Part shown: positions 9,547 to 19,580 of the stretch, in pieces
Position numbering within the stretch: position 1 is the stretch's first letter
Layout: every line of letters starts with the position of its first letter
DNA from: Nitrospira sp.
Lineage (GTDB): Bacteria; Nitrospirota; Nitrospiria; Nitrospirales; Nitrospiraceae
DNA: 64,000 nucleotides
Assembly (NCBI GenBank): GCA_024998565.1
Contig: JACOEM010000008.1
Location: forward strand, 1-64,000
Reading direction: 5' to 3'
Notes under the pieces: generated by a model
Databases searched by the model: none
What the model was told of the DNA's origin: nothing
The model's input: only the letters and a program-made list of their open reading frames with translations
Translations under genes and position numbers: made by a program

Positions 9547-10140
9547 CTATGCGTTTCCACCTTTGGACAGGCGCCCCCTCAGCACACGAAAGGGACTCGG
9601 CCCTTGCTCCGGCGGGCAGCCACAGCAACGCTCATTGAGATTCTGGCCGCACTGCGGACAGAGACCAAGGCAATCTTCCCGACACAACGGCTGCATCGGA
9701 GCAGCCAGGATCACCTGCTCGCGCACCATGGGCACCAGATCAAGATGGTCGCCCTGATACAGATAGACTTCGTCCGCCTCTTCCGCCTCGTCAACGGGCT
9801 CAACCGGCTGGGCACCGCGTCTCGGCCCTCTCCTGCCCTGTTCAGCAGGAGCCGGCTTGGTTGCCAAGCCCGCCTGCGGAAGATACTCGGCGTAGAGATT
9901 CACGAAGAGCGGATCAGAATATTCCGTGAGACAGCGAACGCACTGACGGATCGCCGTTCCTTCCAACGTGCCGGTCACCGTGATCGGACCGTCATGGAGG
10001 ACAAGTTCCAGTTGAATCGCAAGTGGCCCCTCAAACTTCTCTTCGGGCTCATCCAAGCCGAGCTCAGGCCCCGCGGCCTCGCACGACAGGGACAATCCTT
10101 CTGGGGCGATATCGACAATCGCTGGGTTAAGCGTATCCAT
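9547..10140 (-). CDS. YceD/DUF177 family protein
   Basis: Member of the DUF177 (YceD) family, which sits next to rpmF across bacteria; in some lineages it has been linked to 23S rRNA accumulation. An early VDIAPEGLSL segment and a central CVRCLTEYSDP are followed by a C-terminal cysteine cluster (CREDCLGLCPQCGQ) that looks metal-binding. I place the start at ATG 10140 (197 residues) because the family begins near this point. In-frame TTG 10221 and GTG 10218 would add 27 and 26 residues, and no start has a clear ribosome-binding site. An insert rich in charged residues (GRRGPRRGAQPVEPVDEAEEAD) separates the two cysteine regions; it is 22 residues so only its ends matter: it starts GRRG and ends EEAD. 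Confidence 0.75.
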   Translation of the reverse strand: MDTLNPAIVDIAPEGLSLSCEAAGPELGLDEPEEKFEGPLAIQLELVLHDGPITVTGTLEGTAIRQCVRCLTEYSDPLFVNLYAEYLPQAGLATKPAPAEQGRRGPRRGAQPVEPVDEAEEADEVYLYQGDHLDLVPMVREQVILAAPMQPLCREDCLGLCPQCGQNLNERCCGCPPEQGPSPFRVLRGRLSKGGNA

Positions 10141-10236
10141 CAGCACCGTCAAGACGGGAAGCGCCGCCCCCGAACTGAGCGGGAGACAGACTGCCCGGCT
10201 ACTTGATCCAAGACTCACCAAAACCTATCCCTCGCC

Positions 10237-10494
10237 CTATCGCTCTTCAGCGAAACTAACCAAGGCGATCTGGCGCGCCCGCTTCACCGCCACCGTCAAC
10301 ACGCGCTGGTGCTGCAGGCAATTTCCGGAGATGCGGCGCGGGACGATCCGTCCGCGCTCAGTCAGAAAATTCCGCAACAGGCCGACATCCTTGAAGTCAA
10401 TCGGCGCCTTATCGACACAAAACCGGCACGGCTTACGGCGCTGAAAAAACCTACCGCCTCCGCCCCCGCCATTCCCGCGATCTCCTCGTTCCAT
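10237..10494 (-). CDS. rpsR: Ribosomal protein bS18
   Basis: 85-residue small-subunit ribosomal protein. The core [17 protein letters not shown] and [11 protein letters not shown] is typical of bS18. The first 16 residues are rich in glycine (GNGGGGGG), an extension also seen in other species. Located after ssb in the order rpsF-ssb-rpsR. The usual next gene, rplI, is missing and a YceD gene follows instead. Confidence 0.95.
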   Translation of the reverse strand: MERGDRGNGGGGGGRFFQRRKPCRFCVDKAPIDFKDVGLLRNFLTERGRIVPRRISGNCLQHQRVLTVAVKRARQIALVSFAEER

Positions 10495-10509
10495 ACTCGC
10501 CTCCGTCTG

Positions 10510-10902
10510 CTACAGCTGTTCGTCTTCGTAAGAAGGTTCTTCGTGCAGGCCGCCGCTCTCGCCTCCTGCCTCGCCCCGTTTCGGCAGAAAGGTCACGCCC
10601 TGGGCCACGACTTCATGCTTGCTGCGCTTCTGTCCGTCTTCGGTCTCCCAGCGGCGCTGCTGGAGCCGGCCATCGATAATGACGCCGTTGCCCTTGCTGA
10701 GATACTGCCCGCAATGTTCCGCCTGCTTCCCGAACACCACGATGTCGATGAAACAGACTTCTTCCTTGAGTTCATCCCCCTGCTTAAACCGCCGGCTCGT
10801 CGCCAACCCGAAGCTGGCAACCGGCGTTCCGCTGGGCGTATAACGCAACTCGGGATTGCGGGTCAGATTCCCGACCAGGATGACTTTATTGAACCCCGCC
10901 AA
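10510..10902 (-). CDS. ssb: Single-stranded DNA-binding protein
   Basis: OB-fold protein that coats single-stranded DNA in replication and repair. The N-terminus AGFNKVILVGNLTRNPELRY and the FIDIVVFGKQAE segment identify it. The start is TTG at 10902: AAGGAG lies six bases upstream, and translation from it gives the conserved MAGFNK; no ATG gives that N-terminus. The gene overlaps the end of rpsF by 17 bases. At 130 residues it is short: the disordered linker is small and the usual DDDIPF tip is replaced by YEDEQL, which could alter partner binding. The genome may hold another ssb. Confidence 0.93.
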   Translation of the reverse strand: MAGFNKVILVGNLTRNPELRYTPSGTPVASFGLATSRRFKQGDELKEEVCFIDIVVFGKQAEHCGQYLSKGNGVIIDGRLQQRRWETEDGQKRSKHEVVAQGVTFLPKRGEAGGESGGLHEEPSYEDEQL

Positions 10903-11239
10903 CGGTGGCTCCTTGTGGTGCGACCACGGGGGCACCTCTGGGCGGAGCAGGCTCCTGCTCCAACTTCACGGTCAGAAATTTAATGATCGAATCTTCAAGC
11001 CGGTAGGCGCGTTCGAGCTCAGCGATGACCGCTCCGGGTCCCTTGAAGTAGAAATAGACATAGGTGCCCTTGCGCTCGCGCTTGATCTCGTAGGCGAGTT
11101 TCTTGCGGCCCCAATTCTCGGCCCGCTCGAGCGAGGCTCCGTTCTTGGTCACGGTGCCCTTCATTTTTTCAATCAACGCAGTGGTTTCTTCGTCGCTTAA
11201 GGTCGGACGAATGATAAACAGGGACTCATAGAGTTCCAT
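10886..11239 (-). CDS. rpsF: Ribosomal protein bS6
   Basis: Small-subunit protein that pairs with bS18 on the ribosome. It starts MELYESLFIIRPTLSDEE, continues with ENWGRKKLAYEIKRERKGTYVYFYF, and ends in a Pro/Ala-rich tail. 117 residues. A nearby AGGAGGATTC supplies the ribosome-binding site. First gene of the rpsF-ssb-rpsR group and probably the first of the long run down to the cyclophilin gene. Confidence 0.95.
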   Translation of the reverse strand: MELYESLFIIRPTLSDEETTALIEKMKGTVTKNGASLERAENWGRKKLAYEIKRERKGTYVYFYFKGPGAVIAELERAYRLEDSIIKFLTVKLEQEPAPPRGAPVVAPQGATVGGVQ

Positions 11240-11321
11240 GCAGAATCCTCCTGGGCATCGGCCCCCATTCACAGATGGGAGCGAGGTGTAGGTACGCCGG
11301 ACAAGCCGGGACGAGCTGGCG

Positions 11322-11351
11322 AAGGTAGCACAGCTTCAAAGAATGTGTCAA
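11322..11351 (-). promoter_or_regulatory. Candidate promoter upstream of rpsF
   Basis: On the minus strand TTGACA (11346-11351) is a perfect -35 element. TACCTT (11322-11327), 18 bases away, is a weak -10. The 244-base gap between rpsF and the lipoprotein gene holds nothing else recognisable. Confidence 0.35.
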
Positions 11352-11483
11352 ACACACGGGCGGCTTTTCCCGCGATGCCGAGACCGGCACGATCCAATGA
11401 TCGAGGGTCCACATCGCGTGACCAGCCGTCGCAGAACGCAGCAGCACAGGAACCTTGCGGCGGCTTCGCAATGGCACCCAGGC

Positions 11484-11849
11484 TCACAATCTTTTCCTGA
11501 ACTGCGGGGGTGCGTGAACTGGAGGCGTGGGACGAGAGCCCGGCGAACCGGATGGAGGACGCGCTGCGCCGAAGCCGCCATACCCACCATACCAGCCAAA
11601 CCCGAGCGGCCCGTAGGGACCGCCATAATACCCGAGTGGAGAGCCCCAATAGCCGGGACCGTACCCAATCCCATACCCTGGCCCATATCCAGGACCGGGC
11701 CAGTAGGAATAGGACTGACTGCCGGCATAGCCGGGATCCACCAGAAAATCACTCTGCGCCAGCCGCTCGGTCTGATGAACCGATTGCGCACAACCCGCCG
11801 GGAGCAGGATGGCGCAGAGCGCGATGAACCCAGGCACCAATCGAGTCAT
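11484..11849 (-). CDS. Gly/Tyr/Pro-rich lipoprotein with shared tail motif
   Basis: 121 residues. A signal peptide ends in the lipobox LPAGC, so the product is probably a lipoprotein. The centre is a low-complexity run of Gly, Tyr and Pro (GPGYGPGYGIGYGPGY) resembling surface or glycine-rich adhesive proteins. The tail RPTPPVHAPPQFRKRL is almost the same as that of the neighbouring lipoprotein encoded at 11914-12216. Start ATG 11849 has GAGGAGG correctly spaced. Unknown function. Confidence 0.65.
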   Translation of the reverse strand: MTRLVPGFIALCAILLPAGCAQSVHQTERLAQSDFLVDPGYAGSQSYSYWPGPGYGPGYGIGYGPGYWGSPLGYYGGPYGPLGFGWYGGYGGFGAARPPSGSPGSRPTPPVHAPPQFRKRL

Positions 11850-11913
11850 GACTGCCTCCTCAGAGACCTGACACGGCCCGCTCCTTCATTCAGACACAGA
11901 CACTCGCATCGAA

Positions 11914-12216
11914 TCAATATTTCTTCTGAAACTGCGGCGGCGCATTGGCCGGTGGTGTGGGACGTGGCGCGGGTGCGTTCGACTGCTGACCTCCATCACT
12001 GGACCCGCCACGGTGCCATTCAGAACCAGCGCCATAGTAGCCGAACGGATACCACCAGGCGCCGGGCCGTTGCCCGTAGGACGGCGCCTCCAGATCGCCC
12101 GCGTTCCAGCGAGCGCGGTGGGGAGCAACCCCTTGCCCTTGGTGCAGCGATTCCGCGCAAGCCGTCATGAATATCACCGCAACGGCACCGAACAGGAACG
12201 CAACGGCTTGTCTCAT
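11914..12216 (-). CDS. Small lipoprotein with shared tail motif
   Basis: 100 residues, beginning MRQAVAFLFGAVAVIFMTAC, a lipoprotein signal peptide with cysteine near position 20. The mature part is rich in Gly, Pro, Trp and Tyr, and the tail RPTPPANAPPQFQKKY matches the next gene's tail at 11 of 16 positions. AGGAGGTG just upstream of the ATG confirms the start; the frame is open upstream but lacks a signal. Starts 11 bases after the outer-membrane barrel gene stop, so the three are likely an operon. Unknown function. Confidence 0.65.
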   Translation of the reverse strand: MRQAVAFLFGAVAVIFMTACAESLHQGQGVAPHRARWNAGDLEAPSYGQRPGAWWYPFGYYGAGSEWHRGGSSDGGQQSNAPAPRPTPPANAPPQFQKKY

Positions 12217-12226
12217 GCCACACCTC

Positions 12227-12868
12227 CTAAAAATGATAGGACAGGCCCACAAAGAGTTGATGCGCCCGATAGGTCGCATCAAAGCCGCCGACCGGCCCGA
12301 ACGCCCCGCCGAAACGAAACGTTGAGTCCGTATATTTGTATTCGGTGAACATCGCCACCTTCGGCGTGACGAAGGCTCGGATTCCGACGAGGACATTCCC
12401 GCCGACCGACACTTGCGTGTCACGTTCCGTGGTCGAAGATCGGCCGAGATGCGCCACGAGCAGGGCCGGACCGCCGCCGATATAGGGCTGCCAGGTCACA
12501 CCGGGATAGCGCAACACCACATGGCCACCGATGTTGGTGACGGAGAGATGAATCCCCGGCACATCGTCCAGATTCTTGATGTGCGGGGTACTGTGCGAGA
12601 CATCCAGTTCAAGCCCGAAGATGCCATGCGAAGGGAACAATCCAAGCTTGCCTCCGAAGGCAGGACTGGTTTTGAGATTGAAGTTCGGCGCATCCAGACC
12701 AGCCAGCGTCCCGCTCCCGCGCACATTCCGGAGGGGATCGGCAAAGTTCACACCAAGCTGCGCGGCCGCGTACCATTCAGCCCGGACTGGTGAGGGAGAA
12801 AACAGGAGAACCCAACAGCTCAGCAGCCCTGCCCACCCTGCGCTGCGCACAAGTCTGATCCACACCAT
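12227..12868 (-). CDS. Outer-membrane beta-barrel protein
   Basis: 213 residues with a signal peptide cleaved after PVRA (about residue 30). The mature part shows alternating hydrophobic strands, such as YAAAQLGVNF, GKLGLFPSHGIFGLELDV and VAMFTEYKYTDSTF, and ends in LFVGLSYHF, with the terminal phenylalanine used for Bam-dependent insertion. This fits the small OmpA-like/opacity barrel family of eight strands. GGAG precedes the ATG by about eight bases. Followed closely by two lipoprotein genes. Confidence 0.75.
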   Translation of the reverse strand: MVWIRLVRSAGWAGLLSCWVLLFSPSPVRAEWYAAAQLGVNFADPLRNVRGSGTLAGLDAPNFNLKTSPAFGGKLGLFPSHGIFGLELDVSHSTPHIKNLDDVPGIHLSVTNIGGHVVLRYPGVTWQPYIGGGPALLVAHLGRSSTTERDTQVSVGGNVLVGIRAFVTPKVAMFTEYKYTDSTFRFGGAFGPVGGFDATYRAHQLFVGLSYHF

Positions 12869-13030
12869 GGTTCATACTCCATGGGCGAGGCCTATCTGAA
12901 TCTTACCAGGCCATCTGCGCGGCAGACTGGACAACTTTAACTTGACTGAATGGGAGATGTCGAATGCGTCACGGACGACACGCTATTCGTTTGGGGACTG
13001 GAATGGTGAGAGAATTATGGCGAGGTCCTG

Positions 13031-13243
13031 TTATGGTTCATTACGGGCTGAGGAATTATAGAGCAGGTACAATGCGATCCCGCCGGCCACGGCAATGCCC
13101 AACCCCGCCAGAGCACGTGTACCGAAACTCAGCGGCCCCACGACAAACTCCGCTACGCGAGGCAATGCTACCGTCGCGACAACGACCAGCAACAGCGCAA
13201 GCAGATGAATCCAGTGGTAGATAGGTTCGCCGGGTTTTCGCAT
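13031..13243 (-). CDS. Small two-helix membrane protein
   Basis: 70 residues with two predicted transmembrane segments: WIHLLALLLVVVATVALP and LAGLGIAVAGGIALYLLY. No family recognised. There is no clear ribosome-binding site and the frame is short, so whether it is a real gene is uncertain; the clean two-helix pattern is the main support. Confidence 0.45.
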   Translation of the reverse strand: MRKPGEPIYHWIHLLALLLVVVATVALPRVAEFVVGPLSFGTRALAGLGIAVAGGIALYLLYNSSARNEP

Positions 13244-13331
13244 AAATCAACGTAACGCTTCTCGCAGTGTACGAACTCCGGGCCCATTATTCCACTGTAG
13301 AACAAGGGGCGCAGGAGCGCAGGCCTGCGGC

Positions 13332-14537
13332 TCAATCGAGCGTGAACCGCTTCGTTTCTTCGAGGTGCTTGCTCAAATAGGGCATGAAGGGCGTGCCGCC
13401 GGTGCCGACGGCGGTGGGATTACTGGCGTGCGACTGATGTTGCCGGAAGATATACCGCTCGGCGTACCCGATGTGAATGTCTCGAAACTGTGCGAGTAAA
13501 TCCACACAGGCACAGAAAGCCTTCCATAGTTCGGGATGCGTCGTTTTGCGATCGCGCGCATAGCCGTAGAGCAACGGGCGATGCTGTTCATCCGTGCGGG
13601 CTTCGAGCGCCGCCAGAAACGTCCGGTGGCGCGGAGGCATGTAGTCACGCATCTCCACAAGGTACTGCGTCAGCGGATCGTCCGCATGAGGAATACCAAG
13701 ACCGGCATCCAGCGCCGGCACAATCGAGCTTTGCGAACCGGTTTCACCGCGGAATTGTTGCGGGCGCTGTGCGTAGGCTGCAACCCCTTCGTAGACGACC
13801 CCCTGAGGCAGTGACGGACTGTTCTTCCACCCATGGATATAGGGCCGCACGCGGCTGTAATAAATGTACGGATCGCAACGTTCGGGCATGCGAAGCAGCG
13901 TCTCCCGCATCGCTTCCTGCGCGGCTGCCAAGGCACGTAGTCCTTGCAGCACATCGTCAGGCCTATTGTCTCGCGCAGCATTGTGCGCTTGAACCAATCC
14001 CAGCAACCCCGGTCCAGCCTTCGCCTCAATGTCGATATGGATCAGGACAAACCATTCTTCATCCAGGCCCCCAAGAAAATTCTGCAGGAGCACCACGTTG
14101 CCCAACTCGATGGGCTTCTGCGGGTCGAGGCGCCGCCAGTTGTGCAGAGCATAGGAGGCATAGGACAGCACGGGCGGACGGCCCAGCTGTTGCGCGACGG
14201 CAACCCACGGCAAGGCCAGACTGGCCGGGATGAGAGACGCGGGATGGTCGGGATCTTCCCACACAAAGGCATGACCGGCAAAGGAGAGGGTGCGCATCGC
14301 GCAACGAAAGACATCAAGGCCCCAGTCATCTGCCACCGGCCCCATGACCTCTTGATGGTCATTGACGAAAAATCGTAATTGTCGCGCCGTCAAGAATTTT
14401 GGAAGCTCCGCGCCGATCTGATTCAAGATCGGCTCATCCGGCAACTGCGCCAACGGATCCGTCGCCGGAAGGAATCCACGTTCGGGTGAAAGGTCGAACT
14501 GAGCAAGCGAGAGAGGTTCGTGACTAGACGTCGTCAT
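13332..14537 (-). CDS. Indoleamine 2,3-dioxygenase-like haem protein
   Basis: 401 residues. The C-terminus GTGGTPFMPYLS (about 378) is the signature of the indoleamine 2,3-dioxygenase family, haem enzymes that open the indole ring of tryptophan. HIGYAERYI about 23 residues earlier contains His355, the likely proximal haem ligand. The VEMRDYMPPRHRTFL segment also matches the family. The start is placed at ATG 14537, with GTG at 14549 four codons earlier as an alternative. No kynurenine-pathway gene is adjacent. The family assignment comes from the motifs; substrate and activity are inferred and could differ in bacteria. Confidence 0.75.
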   Translation of the reverse strand: MTTSSHEPLSLAQFDLSPERGFLPATDPLAQLPDEPILNQIGAELPKFLTARQLRFFVNDHQEVMGPVADDWGLDVFRCAMRTLSFAGHAFVWEDPDHPASLIPASLALPWVAVAQQLGRPPVLSYASYALHNWRRLDPQKPIELGNVVLLQNFLGGLDEEWFVLIHIDIEAKAGPGLLGLVQAHNAARDNRPDDVLQGLRALAAAQEAMRETLLRMPERCDPYIYYSRVRPYIHGWKNSPSLPQGVVYEGVAAYAQRPQQFRGETGSQSSIVPALDAGLGIPHADDPLTQYLVEMRDYMPPRHRTFLAALEARTDEQHRPLLYGYARDRKTTHPELWKAFCACVDLLAQFRDIHIGYAERYIFRQHQSHASNPTAVGTGGTPFMPYLSKHLEETKRFTLD

Positions 14538-14663
14538 GGGTTTTTCCACGGGAGACGCACATAATTCACTCTACCACAGTGGGACCATTTCCAGCGAAGC
14601 ACGGACTGCGCCCGGCTCGAGTAAATCCAACCGGTGATGTAACGGCAGGTGTTGAGGGGAGCT

Positions 14664-15254
14664 CTAAGAGGGACGCTCGCCGCCCTCGGCTTTTTCCCGC
14701 ACGTTAAATTGATTCATCGCCGTGGAGACGTCGCGATTGAGCAGCAATTCGAGGGCATCGACGGCTCGTTCGAGGCAGGGGGCATAGATCGCCCGCTCTT
14801 CAGGCGACACCTGTTCCAGCACGTAGTCGGCCGTATCCTGCCTCGGTGCTGGACGGCCGACACCGACCTTCAGCCGCACGAACTGCGGCGTGCCCAATGC
14901 TTCAATAACAGATTTGATGCCGTTGTGGCCGCCGCTGCCGCCGTCTTGCCTGATCCGCAAACGACCCGGTTCCAAATCCAGATCGTCGTGCACGACCACC
15001 AGGGCTTCCGGAGTCAGACCAAGTTCGCGGAGGAGTCCCTTGATGGGAGGACCGCTGAGATTCATCCAGTCGAGGGTACTGGCGAGTTCGACGAGTTTGG
15101 AACCGGCGCGACCCGAGCCTCGCTGGGCCGCGCCTTTCCTGGTGAGACGTATCGACCACCGCGCTGCGGCCCGTTCGATCACCCAACAACCGATATTATG
15201 CCGTGTGTCGGCATAATCGGCTCCGGGATTGCCCAATCCAACGAGCAGGCGCAA
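14664..15254 (-). CDS. pth: Peptidyl-tRNA hydrolase
   Basis: Frees tRNA from peptidyl-tRNAs dropped by stalled ribosomes. LLVGLGNPGADYADTRHNIG contains the catalytic His20 and the conserved Asn10; VVVHDDLDLEPG carries the second acidic residue, and GGSGGHNGIKS is also conserved. 196 residues. The start is TTG at 15254, five bases after the rplY stop; no ATG is available at this position. It closes the ispE-prs-rplY-pth run. Confidence 0.95.
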   Translation of the reverse strand: MRLLVGLGNPGADYADTRHNIGCWVIERAAARWSIRLTRKGAAQRGSGRAGSKLVELASTLDWMNLSGPPIKGLLRELGLTPEALVVVHDDLDLEPGRLRIRQDGGSGGHNGIKSVIEALGTPQFVRLKVGVGRPAPRQDTADYVLEQVSPEERAIYAPCLERAVDALELLLNRDVSTAMNQFNVREKAEGGERPS

Positions 15255-15259
15255 CGCAA

Positions 15260-16027
15260 CTACTTCTTCTTTTCCGCTTCCTTCTTCGCAGGCGCTGCTC
15301 CGGCCTTGGGCGCGGCAGCCCCAGCCTTCGCATCTCCCGCCTTGCCAGCCTCCGCACCAGCCGCACCTTCAGCGGCTGCCTTGCCCTTCACCGCCACTTC
15401 AGGCTCCTTGGCTCCTTCAGCGCCGGGTGCTCCGGCAGTGAGCAATGCTTCGAGCTTGGCATCGGTCATCGGCGCAGCCACACTCACGACCATGTGTTCG
15501 AGGTCATCCAAAAACCGCAACCCCTCGGTCTTCGGAATGTCCTTCAGATGGATGCCCTGGTTGATTTGGAGCTGCGATGCGTCGACTTCGATGAAATCGG
15601 GCAGGACGGACGGGAGACATTCGATGTGCAGCTGACGCAACACATGATGCAACACACCGCCCTCTTTCAAGCCGACCGGCTGACCGCCGGTCAAATGCAC
15701 GGGCACCTTGACGCGGATCGGTTTATCCATCGCCACTTCGAAGAAGTCTGCGTGGAGCACGCTTCCTGCGATCGGATCAACCTGGAAATCCCGTAGCAAC
15801 GCCGTACGCTTGGCCTTGGTCTTCGCGCCGTTGATGGTAAGAGAAATCAGCGCGGTGGATCCGGCCTGAGACCGCAGAATCTTTACCAACTCGTCAGGCT
15901 TCACCGAGAGCAGCAAACATTCCCCCTGCCCATACAACACGGCCGGAACTCGACCGGCACGACGAAGTTGACGCGCGGGCCCCTTGCCCCCACCCTCTCT
16001 GCTCTCAACGGTTAAATCGAATTTCAT
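15260..16027 (-). CDS. rplY: Ribosomal protein bL25, Ctc long form
   Basis: Binds 5S rRNA. The N-terminal L25 domain (FDLTVESREGGGKGPARQLR) is followed by the TL5/Ctc beta domain, then an alanine/lysine-rich tail of about 60 residues ending KKEAEKKK. 255 residues, longer than the E. coli protein (94) and typical of the Ctc form. A GAGGAGGAG box precedes the ATG. It sits between prs and pth, a conserved neighbourhood. Confidence 0.94.
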   Translation of the reverse strand: MKFDLTVESREGGGKGPARQLRRAGRVPAVLYGQGECLLLSVKPDELVKILRSQAGSTALISLTINGAKTKAKRTALLRDFQVDPIAGSVLHADFFEVAMDKPIRVKVPVHLTGGQPVGLKEGGVLHHVLRQLHIECLPSVLPDFIEVDASQLQINQGIHLKDIPKTEGLRFLDDLEHMVVSVAAPMTDAKLEALLTAGAPGAEGAKEPEVAVKGKAAAEGAAGAEAGKAGDAKAGAAAPKAGAAPAKKEAEKKK

Positions 16028-16064
16028 GATACTCCTCCTCGACCAGTCGCTCGACGCGGACGGC

Positions 16065-17006
16065 CTACACGAATAACGAACTTACTGATTCATCTTCATG
16101 GATACGCCGAATGGCTTCCCCGAAAAGGGGCGCCACCGACAACACCTTGAGTTTCGGACACTTCTGTTCTTTACCCCGCAGGGGAATCGAATCGGTCACC
16201 AGCACTTCCGTCAAGCCGGATTGTTGGAGCCGCTCCAATGCGGGCCCGGATAACACGCCATGCGAACAACCGGCCCACACTTCACGTGCGCCCTTATCCA
16301 GACAGGCCTGAGCGCCCTGGACGATCGTTCCGGCGGTATCAATCATATCGTCGAGGAGCAGCGCGCTCTTGCCCTGCACGTCTCCGATGATATTCATGAC
16401 CTGCGCCTGATTGGGACCCTCGCGCCGCTTGTCGATAATGGCCAGATTGGCCTGCAGGCGCTTCGCGAAGGCTCTGGCGCGCTCCACGCCGCCGGCATCC
16501 GGCGACACAACCACCAGATCCGATACCTTCCGTTTCGTGATGTAGTCCATCAGCACCGGCAGAGCGTAGAGGTTATCGACTGGAATATTGAAAAACCCCT
16601 GGATCTGACTCGCATGGAGATCCATGGTGAGCACCCGATCCGCACCGGCCGTGGTAATGATGTCGGCAACCAGCTTCGCGGAGATCGGCACACGCGGCTG
16701 ATCCTTGCGGTCCTGCCGGGCATACCCGAAGTAGGGAATCACCGCCGTGATACGGTTGGCCGATGAGCGCTTCAACGCATCGATCATGATGAGCATTTCC
16801 ATGATCGAATCGTTGACCGGGGAACAGCAGGATTGGGTGACGAAGACATCAGCCCCCCGCACGTTCTCTTCCACGCGAATCCGGATTTCCCCGTCGCTGA
16901 AGGAGGACACCGTCGCCGCGCCAAGGGGCAGGTCGAGATACGAGCAAATCGCCCGCGCAAGCGCAGGATTGGCGCTGCCCGAAAAGAGCTTAAGTTCCCT
17001 GTTCAT
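16065..17006 (-). CDS. prs: Ribose-phosphate pyrophosphokinase
   Basis: Makes PRPP from ribose-5-phosphate and ATP for nucleotide, His and Trp synthesis. Motifs present: LKLFSGSANPALA at the start, the ATP-binding YFGYARQDRK, the metal-binding MDLHASQIQGFF and the PRPP loop LLDDMIDTAGT. The start is at MNRELKLF; AAGGGG lies a few bases upstream. 313 residues, the normal class I length. The 274 bases between prs and ispE hold no tRNA or other gene that I can see. Confidence 0.95.
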   Translation of the reverse strand: MNRELKLFSGSANPALARAICSYLDLPLGAATVSSFSDGEIRIRVEENVRGADVFVTQSCCSPVNDSIMEMLIMIDALKRSSANRITAVIPYFGYARQDRKDQPRVPISAKLVADIITTAGADRVLTMDLHASQIQGFFNIPVDNLYALPVLMDYITKRKVSDLVVVSPDAGGVERARAFAKRLQANLAIIDKRREGPNQAQVMNIIGDVQGKSALLLDDMIDTAGTIVQGAQACLDKGAREVWAGCSHGVLSGPALERLQQSGLTEVLVTDSIPLRGKEQKCPKLKVLSVAPLFGEAIRRIHEDESVSSLFV

Positions 17007-17280
17007 CCGACCCCTTCGATGCCGTACGAGGCGATGCCTATGCTGTAACGGTGCTTGTCGAGTTCGTAAAAACGGTGGGCACGGACAGGACCCGTTGTGA
17101 GTCCCGCTGACCTCGCGCACTTGTCAGGACAAGAGGACGCCTACCGAAGCACAGCACAATAGCGAAAACGCTGGGAAGTTGTCAACCAATCTGCGGCAGG
17201 CGACGCGTCGATAGGTGCTTAGCCACTTCGGGAAAGATCGTGGCCGGAGTCCCCTGACAAGAGGACTATGCTCGGCAGTC

Positions 17281-18180
17281 TCAGAGTGGGCTCGTAGCCG
17301 GAGCACCCGCCGCCGGTACGGCGTAGGCCTTCATCTTCGGGTCACGGGCAAACACGGAGGCAGCCCGCTCCGCATCGGCCTGCCCGGGAAATATCCCGAA
17401 CATCGTGGCACCGCTTCCCGACAGCAGGGCGACCTCAGCCCCCTGACTCAGCAATTGGCTCTTGATCTGGGACAAGACCGGATGGTGCGCAAAGACCGGC
17501 GCCTCAAAATCATTCTCTACCAGGGGAATGATCTCGGACCAATCCACTACCCCACGGCCGCCCAGTTGCTGCAATGCCAGCGAGAGAGGACGCACCCCCG
17601 CCCTGGTGGCAGACAGCTGCTGATAGGCCCACTTGGTTTCGACAGGAAAGCCGGGATTCACCAGCACGATCCAGCGAGTGCCCGTCATCTGAATTGGTCG
17701 CACCTGTTCACCTCGACCGGTAACACAGGCGGCCGGTCCCATAAAAAAGAACGGCACGTCACTTCCCAGCTGTTGCCCCACCTCAGCCATCTGCTCGACG
17801 GACCAGCTCAATCCCAACAGGCGGGTCAGACCCAGGATGGTCGCCGCCGCATCGCTGCTACCGCCCCCCAAGCCGGCTCCCAGCGGAATGCGTTTCGTGA
17901 GGGTGATCGACAGATCGACGGCTCGGTCGATACGCGCCAACACGAGCTGGGCGGCTCGATAGACAAGATTACTTTGATCGGCCGCCAGCGCGGCATGGTC
18001 GCAGCGCAGGGCAATGCGGGAGGTCGTGCCGGGCTGGATCGTAAGAGTCAGCGCATCTTCGAGTCCGACCGTGTGCATCAACGACCAGACGGTGTGAAAA
18101 CCGTCAGGGCGCCGTTCGAGTACGCGGAGGATGAGATTCACTTTCGCAGGGGTCTGAACACGCAGACTGGTAGAGTTCAC
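17281..18180 (-). CDS. ispE: 4-diphosphocytidyl-2-C-methyl-D-erythritol kinase
   Basis: GHMP-family kinase of the non-mevalonate (MEP) isoprenoid pathway, which supplies undecaprenyl carriers for cell wall and glycan synthesis. TPAKVNLILRVLERRPDGFH is the family N-terminus, and the ATP-binding loop IPLGAGLGGGSSDAAA is intact. The start is GTG at 18180, 20 bases after the response-regulator stop; the frame is open further upstream but lies inside that gene. 299 residues, slightly long for the family. Confidence 0.93.
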   Translation of the reverse strand: MNSTSLRVQTPAKVNLILRVLERRPDGFHTVWSLMHTVGLEDALTLTIQPGTTSRIALRCDHAALAADQSNLVYRAAQLVLARIDRAVDLSITLTKRIPLGAGLGGGSSDAAATILGLTRLLGLSWSVEQMAEVGQQLGSDVPFFFMGPAACVTGRGEQVRPIQMTGTRWIVLVNPGFPVETKWAYQQLSATRAGVRPLSLALQQLGGRGVVDWSEIIPLVENDFEAPVFAHHPVLSQIKSQLLSQGAEVALLSGSGATMFGIFPGQADAERAASVFARDPKMKAYAVPAAGAPATSPL

Positions 18181-18200
18181 TCGCAGACTACTGGGCGGCG

Positions 18201-19564
<1,364 letters not shown>

Positions 19565-19580
<16 letters not shown>

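Noticed and set aside
17007-17280. tRNA gene between prs and ispE
   Set aside because: Looked for because tRNAs are often found here; no T-arm GTTCGA sequence or acceptor pairing seen on either strand.
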